Assembly (NCBI GenBank): GCA_039654915.1
Contig: CM077593.1
Location: forward strand, 63,122,501-63,186,500
Source: Aquilaria yunnanensis
Taxonomy: Eukaryota; Streptophyta; Magnoliopsida; Malvales; Thymelaeaceae
DNA length: 64,000 nucleotides
Direction: 5' to 3'
Position 1 is the first letter of the stretch. The number at the start of each line of letters is the position of its first letter. The translations under genes and the position numbers were made by a program. Below, piece by piece: positions 33,813-43,693 of the stretch. Under the pieces are notes generated by a model that was given only the letters and a program-made list of their open reading frames with translations, was not told where the DNA came from and searched no databases.

Positions 33813-34651
33813 ATGTCTTCGCCTATTCCCGAGAGTTGGCAATCTCTTATGTCTCATCCTTGTTGCACCACTTCTGAGAAGTTAGAGAAGTGGACAGCCA
33901 AATTTTTCCTTCCCTCATACGCCACCATAAGGTTACCCCACCTCGGTCACTTTAGTTTTATGAATCGAGACAACGAGGTCACCGTTTTCTGAGCCCAACT
34001 GAAGGCCGGACTTCGGTTTCCCCCTGCGAAGATGATTTGTGACTTTTTGCCAATTTCATGGTATAGCCGTGAATCAGCTTCCTCCCAACTCATACTGTTA
34101 TTTTAACATTTTTCTCTACATGTGCGGGGTCTTCGGGGTAGATCCCCATTTTATCCTATTCATGCAGTATTACAAGGTCTATTCGGTCCCGAAGGGTGGC
34201 TTTTATTTCATGCTACCTCGGGGATCTGGGAGCAAAAAATTCATGTTCACCTTCGCTACCAAGGATAGCTGGTGAGGGTGGCAAAGGAAGTTCTTCTTCC
34301 TAAAGGTGGCGGAGGCCTGGTCGCATGTTCCGACTAAGTGGGCTCGAGGAAAGCTGGAGACGGATGTCATGGATCCCAAGAAGCTGCTAACTCCCAAGTT
34401 GGCGGCGAGGTTTGAGGACTTCGAAAGATGTATTTGGGTTGTCGCCGACTGGGATGCCGAGGTCCCTCCACGCTCTCTCTACCCTTTCCCCATCAATTGG
34501 AAGCTTATGACCGAGGAGGTCCTTCGAGAGTTGGGGGTGGTTAAGGAGCATAAGACAGATCTCGGCATGCCAACTCCTGCCATTGAGGGGAAGGAGTCCT
34601 GGCTAGTGAAGCTCCTTCGGAGCGAGCTCACTTACGAAGCCTTTTTTGAAA

Positions 34652-34723
34652 GTAAGTTTCCTTTCAAAGTTTTCAACATGAGTGCCTGTCTGGACTCACA
34701 TTGATGTTTTCCCTCTTTTTCAG
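34652..34723 (+). other. Predicted intron 1 of the antisense Tat gene
   Basis: Donor AA|GTAAGT (near-perfect), acceptor CTTTTTCAG|AG. Splicing joins the frame of AFFE to MGDEF without a shift. Confidence 0.65.
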
Positions 34724-35154
34724 AGATGGGTGACGAGTTTGCTGCCTACTATAAGTCTCTCTTCCTTGGTCAGGCCGAGAAGGGAGAACAAATTAAGAAA
34801 GGCGTCTCCAAGAGGCGCAAGACTACTGGGAGTGGATCATCTTCAGCCAAGAAGGTGAAGAAGGACACCCTTCTTCCACCCTCGGAGGATGTGGTGGAGG
34901 TTGAAGGTGACATTGCAACTTCCACCAAGCCTGAAACTCCCGCCGAGCCTGAAACTTCGGCCGAGGTTCCTGCCGGGGTAGTCGCTGCTCCTAGTTCATT
35001 GAGTCCCACCACGTCGGTGGATCTTTTGGGCTCTTTGGCATAGGGTCCCTCTGCCGAGGAGTTGGAAAAATGCAGAAGGGATAAAGGCAAAAATATTCCT
35101 GCCGAGTGGAGGAGGTCCGGGACTCCTACGACGACGTTGCTAAGGTTGCGCCTG

Positions 35155-35241
35155 GTTTGTCTCTTACCCCTTCTTAATACTCGTATCCTCATATTTGTAT
35201 AGTTAAGGAGCTTTGTCTGGCTTACGCTTTCAACTTTTCAG
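35155..35241 (+). other. Predicted intron 2 of the antisense Tat gene
   Basis: Donor CTG|GTTTGT, acceptor CAACTTTTCAG|AG. Joins VAP to EDLAPSAW through a split codon. Confidence 0.55.
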
Positions 35242-35501
35242 AGGATCTGGCGCCCTCAGCTTGGATGGTTGAGCATGCCCGAAGGCGGGCTCTTCGGGAT
35301 TCCTACATCCCGAAGGACAAAGTCCCAAGGGAGCCGTTCTGGTCTTTCACGAAGGACGTGAATCTGTTCTCCGAGGATTGCCGGGAAATGGCTCCACAGA
35401 TGGTGAGGGGCGTGCTCACTCAGGCTTCTTTCAAGGCAGTTACCGAGGAGTGTGCCTCTGAGGATACCCTTGCCGCTAAGGTTTCCAAGCATGTTGCCCA
35501 G

Positions 35502-35597
35502 GTAGTCCTTCATGCCTCTTCATTTTTCCTCCCACTTTTTGTCTAAGTGTTTTGGCTTTCCTTGTGTAAATTTCACTCAGTACCTTCTTTTTTGTAG
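35502..35597 (+). other. Predicted intron 3 of the antisense Tat gene
   Basis: Donor CAG|GTAGTC, acceptor TTTTTTGTAG|CT; phase 0, joining KHVAQ to LLGYSG. Confidence 0.6.
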
Positions 35598-36310
35598 CTC
35601 CTGGGGTATAGTGGATACCTTCGAGCTTGGGCGGCAAAGCAGTCTTCGGTCCGAGCTTAGGCCGAAGATAAATTAGCAAAGGCCAAGGTCTTCTGCACTA
35701 ACTCGGTTGTGATGAAGGCCGAGTTGAGCCAAATAGCCAAGGAGAAGGTTGCCAAGCTTTGGGAAGAATTCTTAAAGGGCCAAGAGGAGCTCTTGAAGTA
35801 CTTCTCCAAGAAGATGTCCGACCTTGGTGAGAAGGTTGTGAGCTTAACCTCGGCCAACGAGGCCATTCAGAAAGAGAAAGAAGGAGAAGCTACTTTTCTG
35901 GCGAAGCTCTTGCTGACAACGCCGAACTTCAAGCCAAGGTCGACTCGCTGAAGAAGGGTTCGAAGAAGGAGAAGAAGATAAAGGAGCTGGAGAAGGAGCT
36001 TGGGGATCTTCGGAAGGAGGTTTCAGACCTTCAAAATTAGGTGGACAACTTAGACGTAGAAAAAGACAAAGTTGTTCAGGCGACGAAGGTTGCCTTTCAG
36101 GACGGCTTCTACCTAGCTCGTCACCAATTTCTGAAGAAATATCCAGACCTCGACCTTTCCTTCTTGGCTTCCTTGGATATTCCCAAGGGTCCTCGGTGGA
36201 CTTGGTCGAAAGTCGAGCATCTCAACCTGCCAATTGCCCCACCTCCTGCACTGAAGGTGGCGGCCAAAGACACAGGAGCTAGAGCTTCCTATGACACCGG
36301 GGTCCCTTAG

Positions 36311-36784
36311 ATATTCTAGGGCCTTTGCCTTCTTCTTTTTTCTTTGTGCTTTTCTTCTTGTAACCTTCTCCTTGTACCAAGACCTTCTTCAATGAATTTT
36401 CCTTCATAATTTGGTTAAGTCTTTTGAGCAAATTTTGTTTCCTAGTTGCCCCGACTGCTTTCGATCAGGGGACTTCAAAGAGGTATACTTTGCTCATTTC
36501 ATTAGCCAACTTCGGGTAAACGTTCGTTGTTGGGGAAGTTCCCTTGGGAAAATTTTAGCTTGCCCTTGTCGGCCGTATTTGATAGACTTCACCTTTTTTG
36601 GGCATATAACCCAACCAACTTTGGAAGGAAAACGTGACCTTCGGGAGTGTGTGCTTCAGCTTTGTTTGGCGAGTACTTTTGGGTAGGGGAAAACTTCTAT
36701 ACTTAGAGAAATTTCTCACTTGTACACTTTCTCATCTAAAATTCTAAGTATAGAATTTCTTTAAGACATCCGAGTGCCATGCAT
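36311..36784. other. Spacer between antisense gene and integrase of the Tat element
   Basis: Holds the 3' flank of the antisense gene (possible AATGAA poly(A) signal near 36390). I see no further gene; the ORF at 36411-36686 has no recognisable domain. Confidence 0.4.
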
Positions 36785-37679
36785 TTTTCAGTTTTCCTCC
36801 TTTGGTGTCGCCAAGCTTGTATACTCCCCTTCGGACCTCGTCTAGGACCAAATAAGGCCTCTTTCCCGTTTGGCCAAAGTACCCCATGGGACGGTTTTCG
36901 GGGTTGAAACTAGGCCTTTTGGAGGATGAGGTCTCATTTCGTTATTCCTTTTGGCCTATCATGCAGGTTTGCGCTCATGGCCACCTTTTGCTGAAAGGCC
37001 CTTTTGCGCTCGGCCATTCCTCTGTGTTCGCCAACTAGGTTGAGCTTAGTTCTCAACCCGAGGTCGTTTCCTCTTTCGTCGAACACTCGTATTCTAACTA
37101 GTGACCATGCTACTTCAAATGGATAATGGCCTCTGTACTGGAGATAAGTGAGAAAGGTTTCTCCCCCGTGGCCTCTCGGGGAGTTGTCTGATAACTCCTA
37201 GGTACAGTAGGAAGTTTTCCTGGCCATTTTCCCTTTGCTTCCCCCAACCTCTTTTATAGTCCCTGGTTTATAGTTCTGTTGGCTTCCTCCACTTGTCTAT
37301 TGCTCCGGGGCCGAGCTAGTGGGCCAAAGTGCAATTTTATTCCGAAGTCAGTGACGAATTCTTGGTGTCCCTTGTCCATAGACTGGGAACCATTATTGGC
37401 CATTATCACCGTTGATATGCCAAATCTGCATATCATGTTTCTCCGGACAAACTTTTGTATATCTTTTACTAGAATAGTCGCTAAGGATCCTGCCTCGTTT
37501 CGCTTAGTGAAGTAGTCCACTGCTACTGTGCAGAACTTCACTCCTGCGGGTGCTGTTGGGAGTGGACCGGTAAGATCTATGCCCCATACTGCAAAGGGGC
37601 AATGGTAATCTTCTGGGGTTATCCACTCCGAAGGCAGTCTTTTGGGTGCTGGCGCATCTTCGGGCCTTTTGTCTTGCAC
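36785..37679 (-). pseudogene. Integrase of the Tat-like element
   Basis: The open part (37679-37254) encodes the integrase core: WGIDLTGPLPTAPAG with the first Asp and YFTKRNEAG, as in plant Tat/Athila integrases. The second acidic position reads MANNGSQ where DNG is expected, so the catalytic Asp is replaced by Asn. The Glu in RQVEEANRTI is kept. Downstream, a stop-containing frame still shows KGKWPGKLPTV and the C-terminal KRPYLVLDE/VYKLGDTKGG region. Confidence 0.82.
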
Positions 37680-37806
37680 CAGTTTTGCAGATACATCTCT
37701 GTAACGGACTTTTGTACCCTTGTCAGTATAATTCCTCTTTAATTAGGGAATATCGTCCGGAACATCTTCGCACTTTTCTCCGCTCTATGAGGATTTTCGG
37801 GACTCT

Positions 37807-38088
37807 TTAGTTGCGAGACACCTCTTTGTAGGATCTTTCCTCCCTTTGTCCGAGGTTACTGTACCTAGCGTTGCCATGCTTCGATGGCCCAACACTGTGG
37901 TAACCAAATTTGATGGCTTTGGTGGCCTCCCCGCCCTCGGGCCCCCGAGGGGTTACTCCAGTGCCCTGCTGTTCTTTGCTTGGGATTTCTTTGACAGGGA
38001 GTTCCCATTCTGGACCTACTTTTGCTTGGTCTCCCTCGTTGGTTTTAGCATTTTCCATTTCTGGGGTTTCGGCAATGAAGTCTGCCAA
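37807..38088 (-). pseudogene. RNase H-to-integrase linker remnant of the Tat element
   Basis: Begins ADFIAETPEM, the phrase that precedes the second RNase H domain in Tat elements, then an acidic stretch (EWELPVKEIPSKE). The expected RNase H core is missing, so this is a deletion remnant. The N-terminal boundary is uncertain. Confidence 0.5.
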
Positions 38089-38116
38089 TGCCTGAGCTTT
38101 TATGGCCCTTCTAGGC

Positions 38117-38629
38117 TTATACGTGATGTAGTACTCTCCGAGTTCGATGCACCATTTTGATAGTCTTCCCGAATGCTCTACTCTTTTTCATGACATCACA
38201 TAGAGGCGGGTCATTCCGGACAGTGATAGCACGTCCTCGGAAGTAGAGTCGCAGCCTTCTGCCTGCAAGTACCAAGGCGTAGACGGCCTTTTGGGGCACT
38301 CGGAGTCTGACTTTGTTGCCGAGGAGACGACGACTTTTCTTTGGGTGCAGAACTCCTTTGACAGGGAGGTCTGGGTCCTCTTGAACCTGTTTTTCCCATA
38401 GGTCGCGTACCGAGGGGTATGCTTCCCGTCGAGGACTCATCTCGTTAATTTTCGGTTCCCCGAACTCCTGTGAGTTGACATGGAACTCTTCTCCCGAACA
38501 TGTAGTAATGAGGAGGGCCTTTGGCTCGAATTTGGATGCGGCCATCTTCGGTCTAACTTTTGCGTCATTTTGGCCACGACAGAGCGTGGGAACTCGCGCA
38601 GGAAAGCCGTAGTAATAGCCAAAGAACAT
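38117..38629 (-). pseudogene. Gag N-terminus fused to RNase H remnant (Tat element)
   Basis: A 170-codon ORF. Its first part, from MAASKFEPKALL on, with PSVRDLWEKQVQEDPD, is probably the start of gag, since it lies just inside the primer site. Its last part (YALVLAGRRLRLYFRGRAITV, then NDPPLCDVM) matches the end of the Tat RT-RNase H region. A large deletion has removed most of gag, protease and RT and joined the two near 38285-38310. Confidence 0.6.
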
Positions 38630-38756
38630 TTGTCCTCAGGCAGGGAAGTCCCTGCTTCAGTTTTTCGGTTACCTATTGAACCTCTGGCGCGGACGGGGAC
38701 CTCAGAAGTCCCTTGTCTTTAGAACGCCAAGTTTTAACAACGATGACCTGGGAGTA

Positions 38757-38777
38757 GTTCCCACAGACGGCGCCAAA
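38757..38777 (-). other. Primer binding site of the Tat-like element
   Basis: On the minus strand TGGCGCCGTCTGTGGGAA begins within a few bases of the LTR end. Primer sites beginning TGGCGCC are usual in plant Tat/Athila elements. Confidence 0.75.
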
Positions 38778-39700
38778 TGATGGCGGAGGGCCATCAGCAT
38801 CACTATGTGTTGTGGTGAAGGCGGCAGGGACTTCAGGAGGTACGAGTGAGTCCCGGCAGAAGCTGCTCTGTGGGGATCACCTGTGATGGCCGGCAGCATC
38901 CTCGTGTGGGAGGCACGGTGAGGCCGAGAAGGACTTCTGGTATGGGAGAGAGCCCGACAGAGGGATTCCTCTGGGGGACTTGCCTGAAACACTTAGAAAA
39001 CAGGGGTTAGGAGGTCCCCGGAGTGATTTTCCGGGGAGGAGCCTCCGACGCCCAAGTTAGTGCTTTGGGGGGTGGAGAGGGAGTAGTCAGGGCCAAAGGT
39101 TCTTGCCTGCCGTGTCCGCTTGAGGGCGGAAAGAAGATGGAGAGAGAGAGCCGCCTCAATGATGGGCATTCCCTTGATATATATAAGAGGGGGTGAGCCC
39201 CTCGGATTGTGACACGTGTATGGATGGATGTCATCCGTACTTCTGGGCATGGGGGTCCCTAGCCGCCTGCAGGCTCCTCGGGCCACGAGCTGCGACAAGC
39301 ATAGCCCTACATGACAGGACGTCCGCAGTGGCGGCGTGTCAGAGTGCATATGAGGCGGCATGCAGGGTTTCTTGAGCGGAATGTCAGAGACTCCTTGATG
39401 GTGCCTGCCGCACCTCCAAGGTCCCCTTGGTCGATGTCCACCTTCGGGGTGAGGGGCCTTTTCCCAGGGTTGTACTGGTTCTTCGGGGGATTCCCTGGCC
39501 TGAAGTTACTCCTTCGGGGGGCTTTCCCCAGCAGAAGATGGCTGGACCTTCTCCCCCGAAGTTGGTTCGATCATCTTCCCGATAGAGGCGATACTCCGAG
39601 GTTGGTATTGGCGGGCTACCAAGATTGTGTTACCTTAGGAGTTTGACTTCCTCTTTTTCGGGGGCCTCAGGTGACCGGGGCGATAGCACTTTGGCTATTA
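38778..39700 (-). repeat. 5' LTR of the Tat-like element
   Basis: TGATGGCGGAGGGCC to TTGGCTATTA (+ strand); the terminal TG...CA rule is broken by one change at 39699. TATA box on the minus strand near 39178-39186. It differs from the 3' LTR at many sites, so this is not a recent insertion. Confidence 0.9.
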
Positions 39701-39855
39701 GTGTCCCTATCTGAAACTATGGTTCTTGGAACCCCATGAAGCCTAACAACTACCTTGAAAAACAACTCAGCCACATGTATAGCATCATCAGTCTTATTGC
39801 ACGGAATAAAGTGAGCCATCTTAGAAAACCTATCAACTACAACAAAGGTTAAGTC
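39701..39855 (-). pseudogene. Integrase core fragment of the CRM-like element
   Basis: Encodes [15 protein letters not shown], then [14 protein letters not shown] and IVSDRDT, which contains the second catalytic Asp. The Tat element interrupts it at this point; the rest continues at 32204. A TGA at 39856-39858 separates it from the upstream ORF. Confidence 0.85.
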
Positions 39856-41181
39856 TCAGTTTCCTCTAGTCCTAGGCCATCCAACAATGAAGTCCATTGA
39901 AATATCAACCCATGGATGACTAGGTGTAGGAAGTGGTGTGTATAATCCTTGTGAAGTGTGAGTGGACTTAGCCTTCCTACATGCCATGCATTGATCACAT
40001 ACCTTCCTCACATCTTTTACCATGTTCGGCCAATGGTAGTGTTCCTTTAAAGTATGTAAGGTCTTGGCTTGTCCAAAGTGTCCCATAAGTCCTCCACAAT
40101 GAACTTCCTTTGTGAGCAATTCCCTCGAAGATGTCTTGGGAATACACAACCTGTTTTCTTTGAAAATAAACCTATTAACTTGATAGAACTTCTCAAAAGA
40201 AAATTTAGAACACTTAGCATAAATCTCACCAAAATCATCATCAAAATTATACAAATCCTTCAAGTGTTCAAAACCCAAAACTTTAGCATCTAAGGTCGAA
40301 AGTAAAGCATACTTTCTAGAAAGTGCATCCGCCACTACATTATCCTTACCTTGCTTGTATTTGATAACATATAGGAATGACTTAATGAACTCTACCCATT
40401 TAGCATGCCTCCTATTCAACTTACCTTGCCCATTAAGAAACTTAAGGGCTTGATGATCAGTGTGGATAACAAACTCTCTTGGCCACAAGTAGTGTTTCCA
40501 AGTCTCCAAAACTCTTACCAAAGCGTAGAGCTCTTTGTCATAAGTGGGATAGTACAAGGTAGCACCATTTAACTTCTCACTAAAGTATGTAATGGGTCGG
40601 CCTCCTTGCATCAACACAGCTCCAATGCCTATACCTGAAGCATCACATTCAACCTCAAAAGTATTAGCAAAGTTAGGCAAAGCTAGAAGTGGTGCATTAC
40701 ACAACCTTTTCTTAAGTAACCAGAAAGCCTCCTCTTGAGCTTTCCCCCACTTAAATCCAACATTCTTCTTTGTAATTTCAGTTAAAGGTGTAGCAATGGA
40801 AGAAAAATTCCTTACAAACCTCCTATAGAAGCTAGCTAACCCATGGAATGATCTCACCTCAGTTATGGAAGTTAGCGTTGGCTGTTCTTGTATGGCTCTT
40901 TCCTTCTCTTGATCCACCTCAATTCCATGTGAACTCACAACAAAACCAAGGAAAATGACTTTGTTAACACAAAAAGAACACTTCTTCAAGTTAGCATACA
41001 ACTTTTGTCCTCTTAAGGTGCTTAGTACTTGTGTAAGGTGTCCAACATGCTCTTCTAGGTTCTTGCTATATACTAAGATATCATCAAAGTAGACAACAAC
41101 AAACCTACCAATGAAGTCACGCAAGACATGATTCATAAGTCTCATGAAAGTACTAGGAGCATTAATTAATCCAAAAGGCAT
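39856..41181 (-). pseudogene. RT, RNase H and integrase N-terminus of the CRM-like element
   Basis: 441 open codons from [14 protein letters not shown] active site YFDD at residues 31-34; connection region [18 protein letters not shown]; RNase H with [26 protein letters not shown] and [12 protein letters not shown]; then [10 protein letters not shown]. The integrase zinc finger HHCC lies in [12 protein letters not shown] and [12 protein letters not shown]. The first integrase Asp is in [13 protein letters not shown]. Text of this kind is shared by CRM and related chromoviruses. Confidence 0.92.
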
Positions 41182-41247
41182 AACTAACCATTCATAAAGT
41201 CCAAACTTTGTTTTGAAAGCAGTTTTCCATTCATCCCCTTCCCTTAT

Positions 41248-41739
41248 TTAAATTTGATGGTACCCACTTTTCAAGTCAATTTTTAAAAACAAGGTAGAAC
41301 CATGCAACGCATCAAGCACATCATCAAGTCTAGGGATAGGAAGTCTATGCTTTACAGTGATTTTGTTGACAGGCTTACAATCTATGCACATGCGCCATGA
41401 ACCATCCTCCTTAGGCACTAAAAGGACAGGTGTAGCACAAGGACTCATGCTTTCCCTCACAAAGCCTTTAGCCAACAACTCCTCCACTTGCTTCTCAATC
41501 TCCTTAGTCTCCTCAGGATTGGTTCTCTAAGCTGGCCTATTTAGAATAGGTGCACCCAGGACTAGGTCAATTTGATGCTCAATGCCTCTAATTGGAGGCA
41601 ATCCTCTTGGATCTTCAGGAAACACATCTTCAAAGTCCTTCAACAAAGACACAACAACACTAGGAAGATATGTTAGATCATTGATAACAAGCAAAGACAT
41701 TTGTAAATTAAAAGAAGCACTCTTTTTGCAATATAGCAC
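41248..41739 (-). pseudogene. Protease-RT junction and RT N-terminus of the CRM-like element
   Basis: Two ORFs in one frame (41739-41527 and 41487-41248), separated by a stop near 41527. First: VSLLKDFEDVFPED, GLPPIRGIEHQIDLV. Second: [70 protein letters not shown] at 41248 separates it from the RT core. Confidence 0.88.
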
Positions 41740-41960
41740 TCTTTCTTGCCACTCAACTTCCTCTCATTTTTTTTCTCAGGAACTCTCCACTCTTCTTCCC
41801 CTCATGTTCATTCTTCTCACTTGATCTCTCATTTTGTCTCTCAGCTTTCCCCTCTTCACTCTTGCCCTCAACTTTTCCCTCATTTACTTTTATCTCAACC
41901 TTACTTTGAAGTTTCCTTTCATCCTTCAAGACTTGTTATGGTGAAAGTGGTGTAAGTGTA
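41740..41960 (-). pseudogene. Lys/Glu-rich protease-RT linker of the CRM-like element
   Basis: A frame-disrupted stretch encoding LTPLSP, QVLKDERKLQSKVE, NEGKVEGKS and EHEGKKSGEF. It is the counterpart of residues about 310-372 of the NA1 ORF and shows where the NA family came from. Confidence 0.7.
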
Positions 41961-42193
41961 ACCGGCTTGCCTTCATGGACAAATGAGTACAAGTTCTTCT
42001 CTCCATCATGTGTGACCTTATTATCATATTACCACGGCCTCCCAAGCAAAATGTGGCAAGCTTGCATAGGAACAACATCATAAAGAGCTTGATCATGGTA
42101 AGCACCAATTTTAAAGTTAACCGAAACTTGCTTTACCATCTTTACCTCCTCGGCATCATTCAACCATTGAACTCTATATGGTTGTGGGTGCTT

Positions 42194-42571
42194 TTATGTA
42201 TGAAGCTTCAACTTCTCCACCATGGTTGAGCTTGCTACATTGGTGCAACTTCCTCCATCAACAATGAGGCTGCACACTTGGTCTTTGATTCGGCACCTAG
42301 TGTGAAAGATGCATTCTCTTTGATTGGCTTCCTCCTTGGCTTGCACACTTAGAGCTCTCCTTGCCACAAATGAAAAATCTCCCTCCTCGGGCTCAAGTGT
42401 GTTTTGCTCATCATCCTCCAAAGGTGGTGTCTCCTCCATGGCATTTTCATCCTCAGATGTGATCTCTCCATCATCTTTTAGAATCATCACCTTCTTGTTA
42501 GGACAATCTCTCACGTAGTGCCCCTTGCCTCTACACTTGAAGCACTCAATTTCCCTTTGCCTTAGGTACAT
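42194..42571 (-). pseudogene. Zinc knuckle and protease of the CRM-like element
   Basis: CFKCRGKGHYVRDC gives the CCHC knuckle, then an acidic linker (SEDENAMEETPPLEDDE), then the aspartic protease motif LIVDGGSCTNVAS with its active-site Asp. It lies in a different frame from gag, so a frameshift separates them near 42550. NA1 and NA2 lack this whole segment. Confidence 0.88.
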
Positions 42572-43466
42572 CTTTAGGTGGAGCTTTGGACTTGTCTTGT
42601 TGAGGTCGAGACAAGCCTCCTTTGGTGGCCTTCATTCTTGGCTTTGGTGCCTCTTTGCTCCATGCTCCCCTCCACGTGGAACTCCCTCCTTGAGACATCT
42701 TGGATGCCTTAGACCTTTTGATGATCCTCTCGGCCTTAGTGGCATGGTGAAGCAAATCCTCCATGTTGACATATGGCACCATCTCCACCTTGTTCGCAAT
42801 CTCATGATTAAGGCCATTGATGAATCTAGCAATGGTGACCTCCTTATTGGCTTGGGTCAAGGTCATCTCCAAGTCCTTATAGTAGTCCTCCATACTTCTT
42901 TGGCCTTGCACAAGCCTTTGAAGCTTAAGGTGTTGATCTCTATAGTAGTAACTAGGCACAAATCTCCTCCTCATCATGGCTTTAAGGGCTCTCCATGTAT
43001 TGACGGGTTCCTCATCATTCCTTCTCCTAGAAGTGACAACCTGATTCCACCATACAAGAGCATAATTAGTGAATTCAATGGTAGCCAATTTAATTTTCTT
43101 CTCCTCAGAATAATGATGGCAATCAAACACCATCTCAAACTTTTACTCGTACACCCAATATGTATCCGGATCACTCATCCCTTGGAAAGGTGGAATTGTA
43201 AGTTTGATGGAGTTGAGGTTATTTTCCTCCCTTGACTCCCCCCTCTGTGGAAGCCCATGGTCATGCCAACCTCCTCCTTCTTCCTCCTTGGGTTCTTCTC
43301 TCCTTGGTCCCCTCCTTGGTTGCAAGATGGGATTTGGCCTCCTTGGCAACCTCAAATCTATGTCCTCAATCCTCCCCATAAGTCTATTGAGAGTTTCTTG
43401 AAGTTCTCACATGGTAGGCTCTTCATTGTGTCTTACTTCCATTCTCCTATCCTCCTAGCCTTCCAT
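42546..43466 (-). pseudogene. Gag of the CRM-like element
   Basis: Start at 43466 (MEG), collinear with the NA gags: helix NRLMGRIEDIDLRL, HDHGLPQRGE, then FQGMSDPDTYW, FDCHHYSEEKK, LKAMMRRRFVP and ARFINGLNHEIANKVEM. Disabled by TAG at codon 4, a TGA in the TMRELQ helix, and a TAA at 43145-43143 (WEWEQ position), each one change from a sense codon. A short in-frame deletion has removed IMEDEE. Confidence 0.88.
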
Positions 43467-43693
43467 ACTCCTGAAAACAAAGATCCTCACTCACACTCAC
43501 CTCACATGATTTTCTCAAAGATGAACCCTCAAACACTCAATTTGTTAGTGAGAATATTGCTATTTAAAGAGTCCTCAAAAGTTCTAAGAAAACTGTCTTC
43601 AAAGCACACAAGAAAAATTAAATTCTTGAAAACAATTTTGACTCCAAAAGAGGTGGGCTAAAGAAGCTTTAAAAGACTCTAGGAAGCTCTTGC
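43467..43693 (-). other. CRM-like element leader, gag-proximal part
   Basis: Matches the NA leaders. Interrupted at CTTGC (43689-43693) by the Tekay-like solo LTR. Confidence 0.75.

Larger units (their letters stand above)
33813..36310 (+). pseudogene. Antisense extra gene of the Tat element, four predicted exons
   Basis: Predicted exons 33813-34651, 34724-35154, 35242-35501 and 35598-36310. Introns of 72, 87 and 96 bp begin GT and end AG, with pyrimidine-rich acceptors (TTTTTCAG, CTTTTCAG, TTTTTTGTAG), and exon phases match across each junction. Exon 1 resembles the Pfam 'putative gypsy type transposon' domain (PF04195-like; key text IFLYMCGVFGVDPHF, GGFYFMLP, AWSHVPTKW). Exon 2 is Lys-rich then acidic; exon 4 is a long coiled coil (QIAKEKVAKLWEEF, KELEKELGDLRKEV) ending in a conserved-looking KYPDLDLSFL region. 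Disabled by stops near 33990, 34273, 35041 and in exon 4 (near 35658 and 36038), and by frameshifts in exon 1 (about 34020-34040), exon 2 (about 35050-35110) and exon 4 (about 35900). Function unknown. Confidence 0.7.
32205..39700 (-). mobile_element. Tat-like Ty3/gypsy element, internally deleted, with antisense gene
   Basis: 7496 bp, target duplication GTGTC at 32200-32204 and 39701-39705, LTRs of 926 and 923 bp. Minus-strand order: 5' LTR (39700-38778), primer site, start of gag fused to an RNase H remnant, integrase, then a gene on the opposite strand (33813-36310), then the 3' LTR (33130-32205). Tat-lineage elements are known to carry extra ORFs between integrase and the 3' LTR, often antisense. 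RT and protease are missing. It splits the integrase gene of the CRM-like element. Confidence 0.9.
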
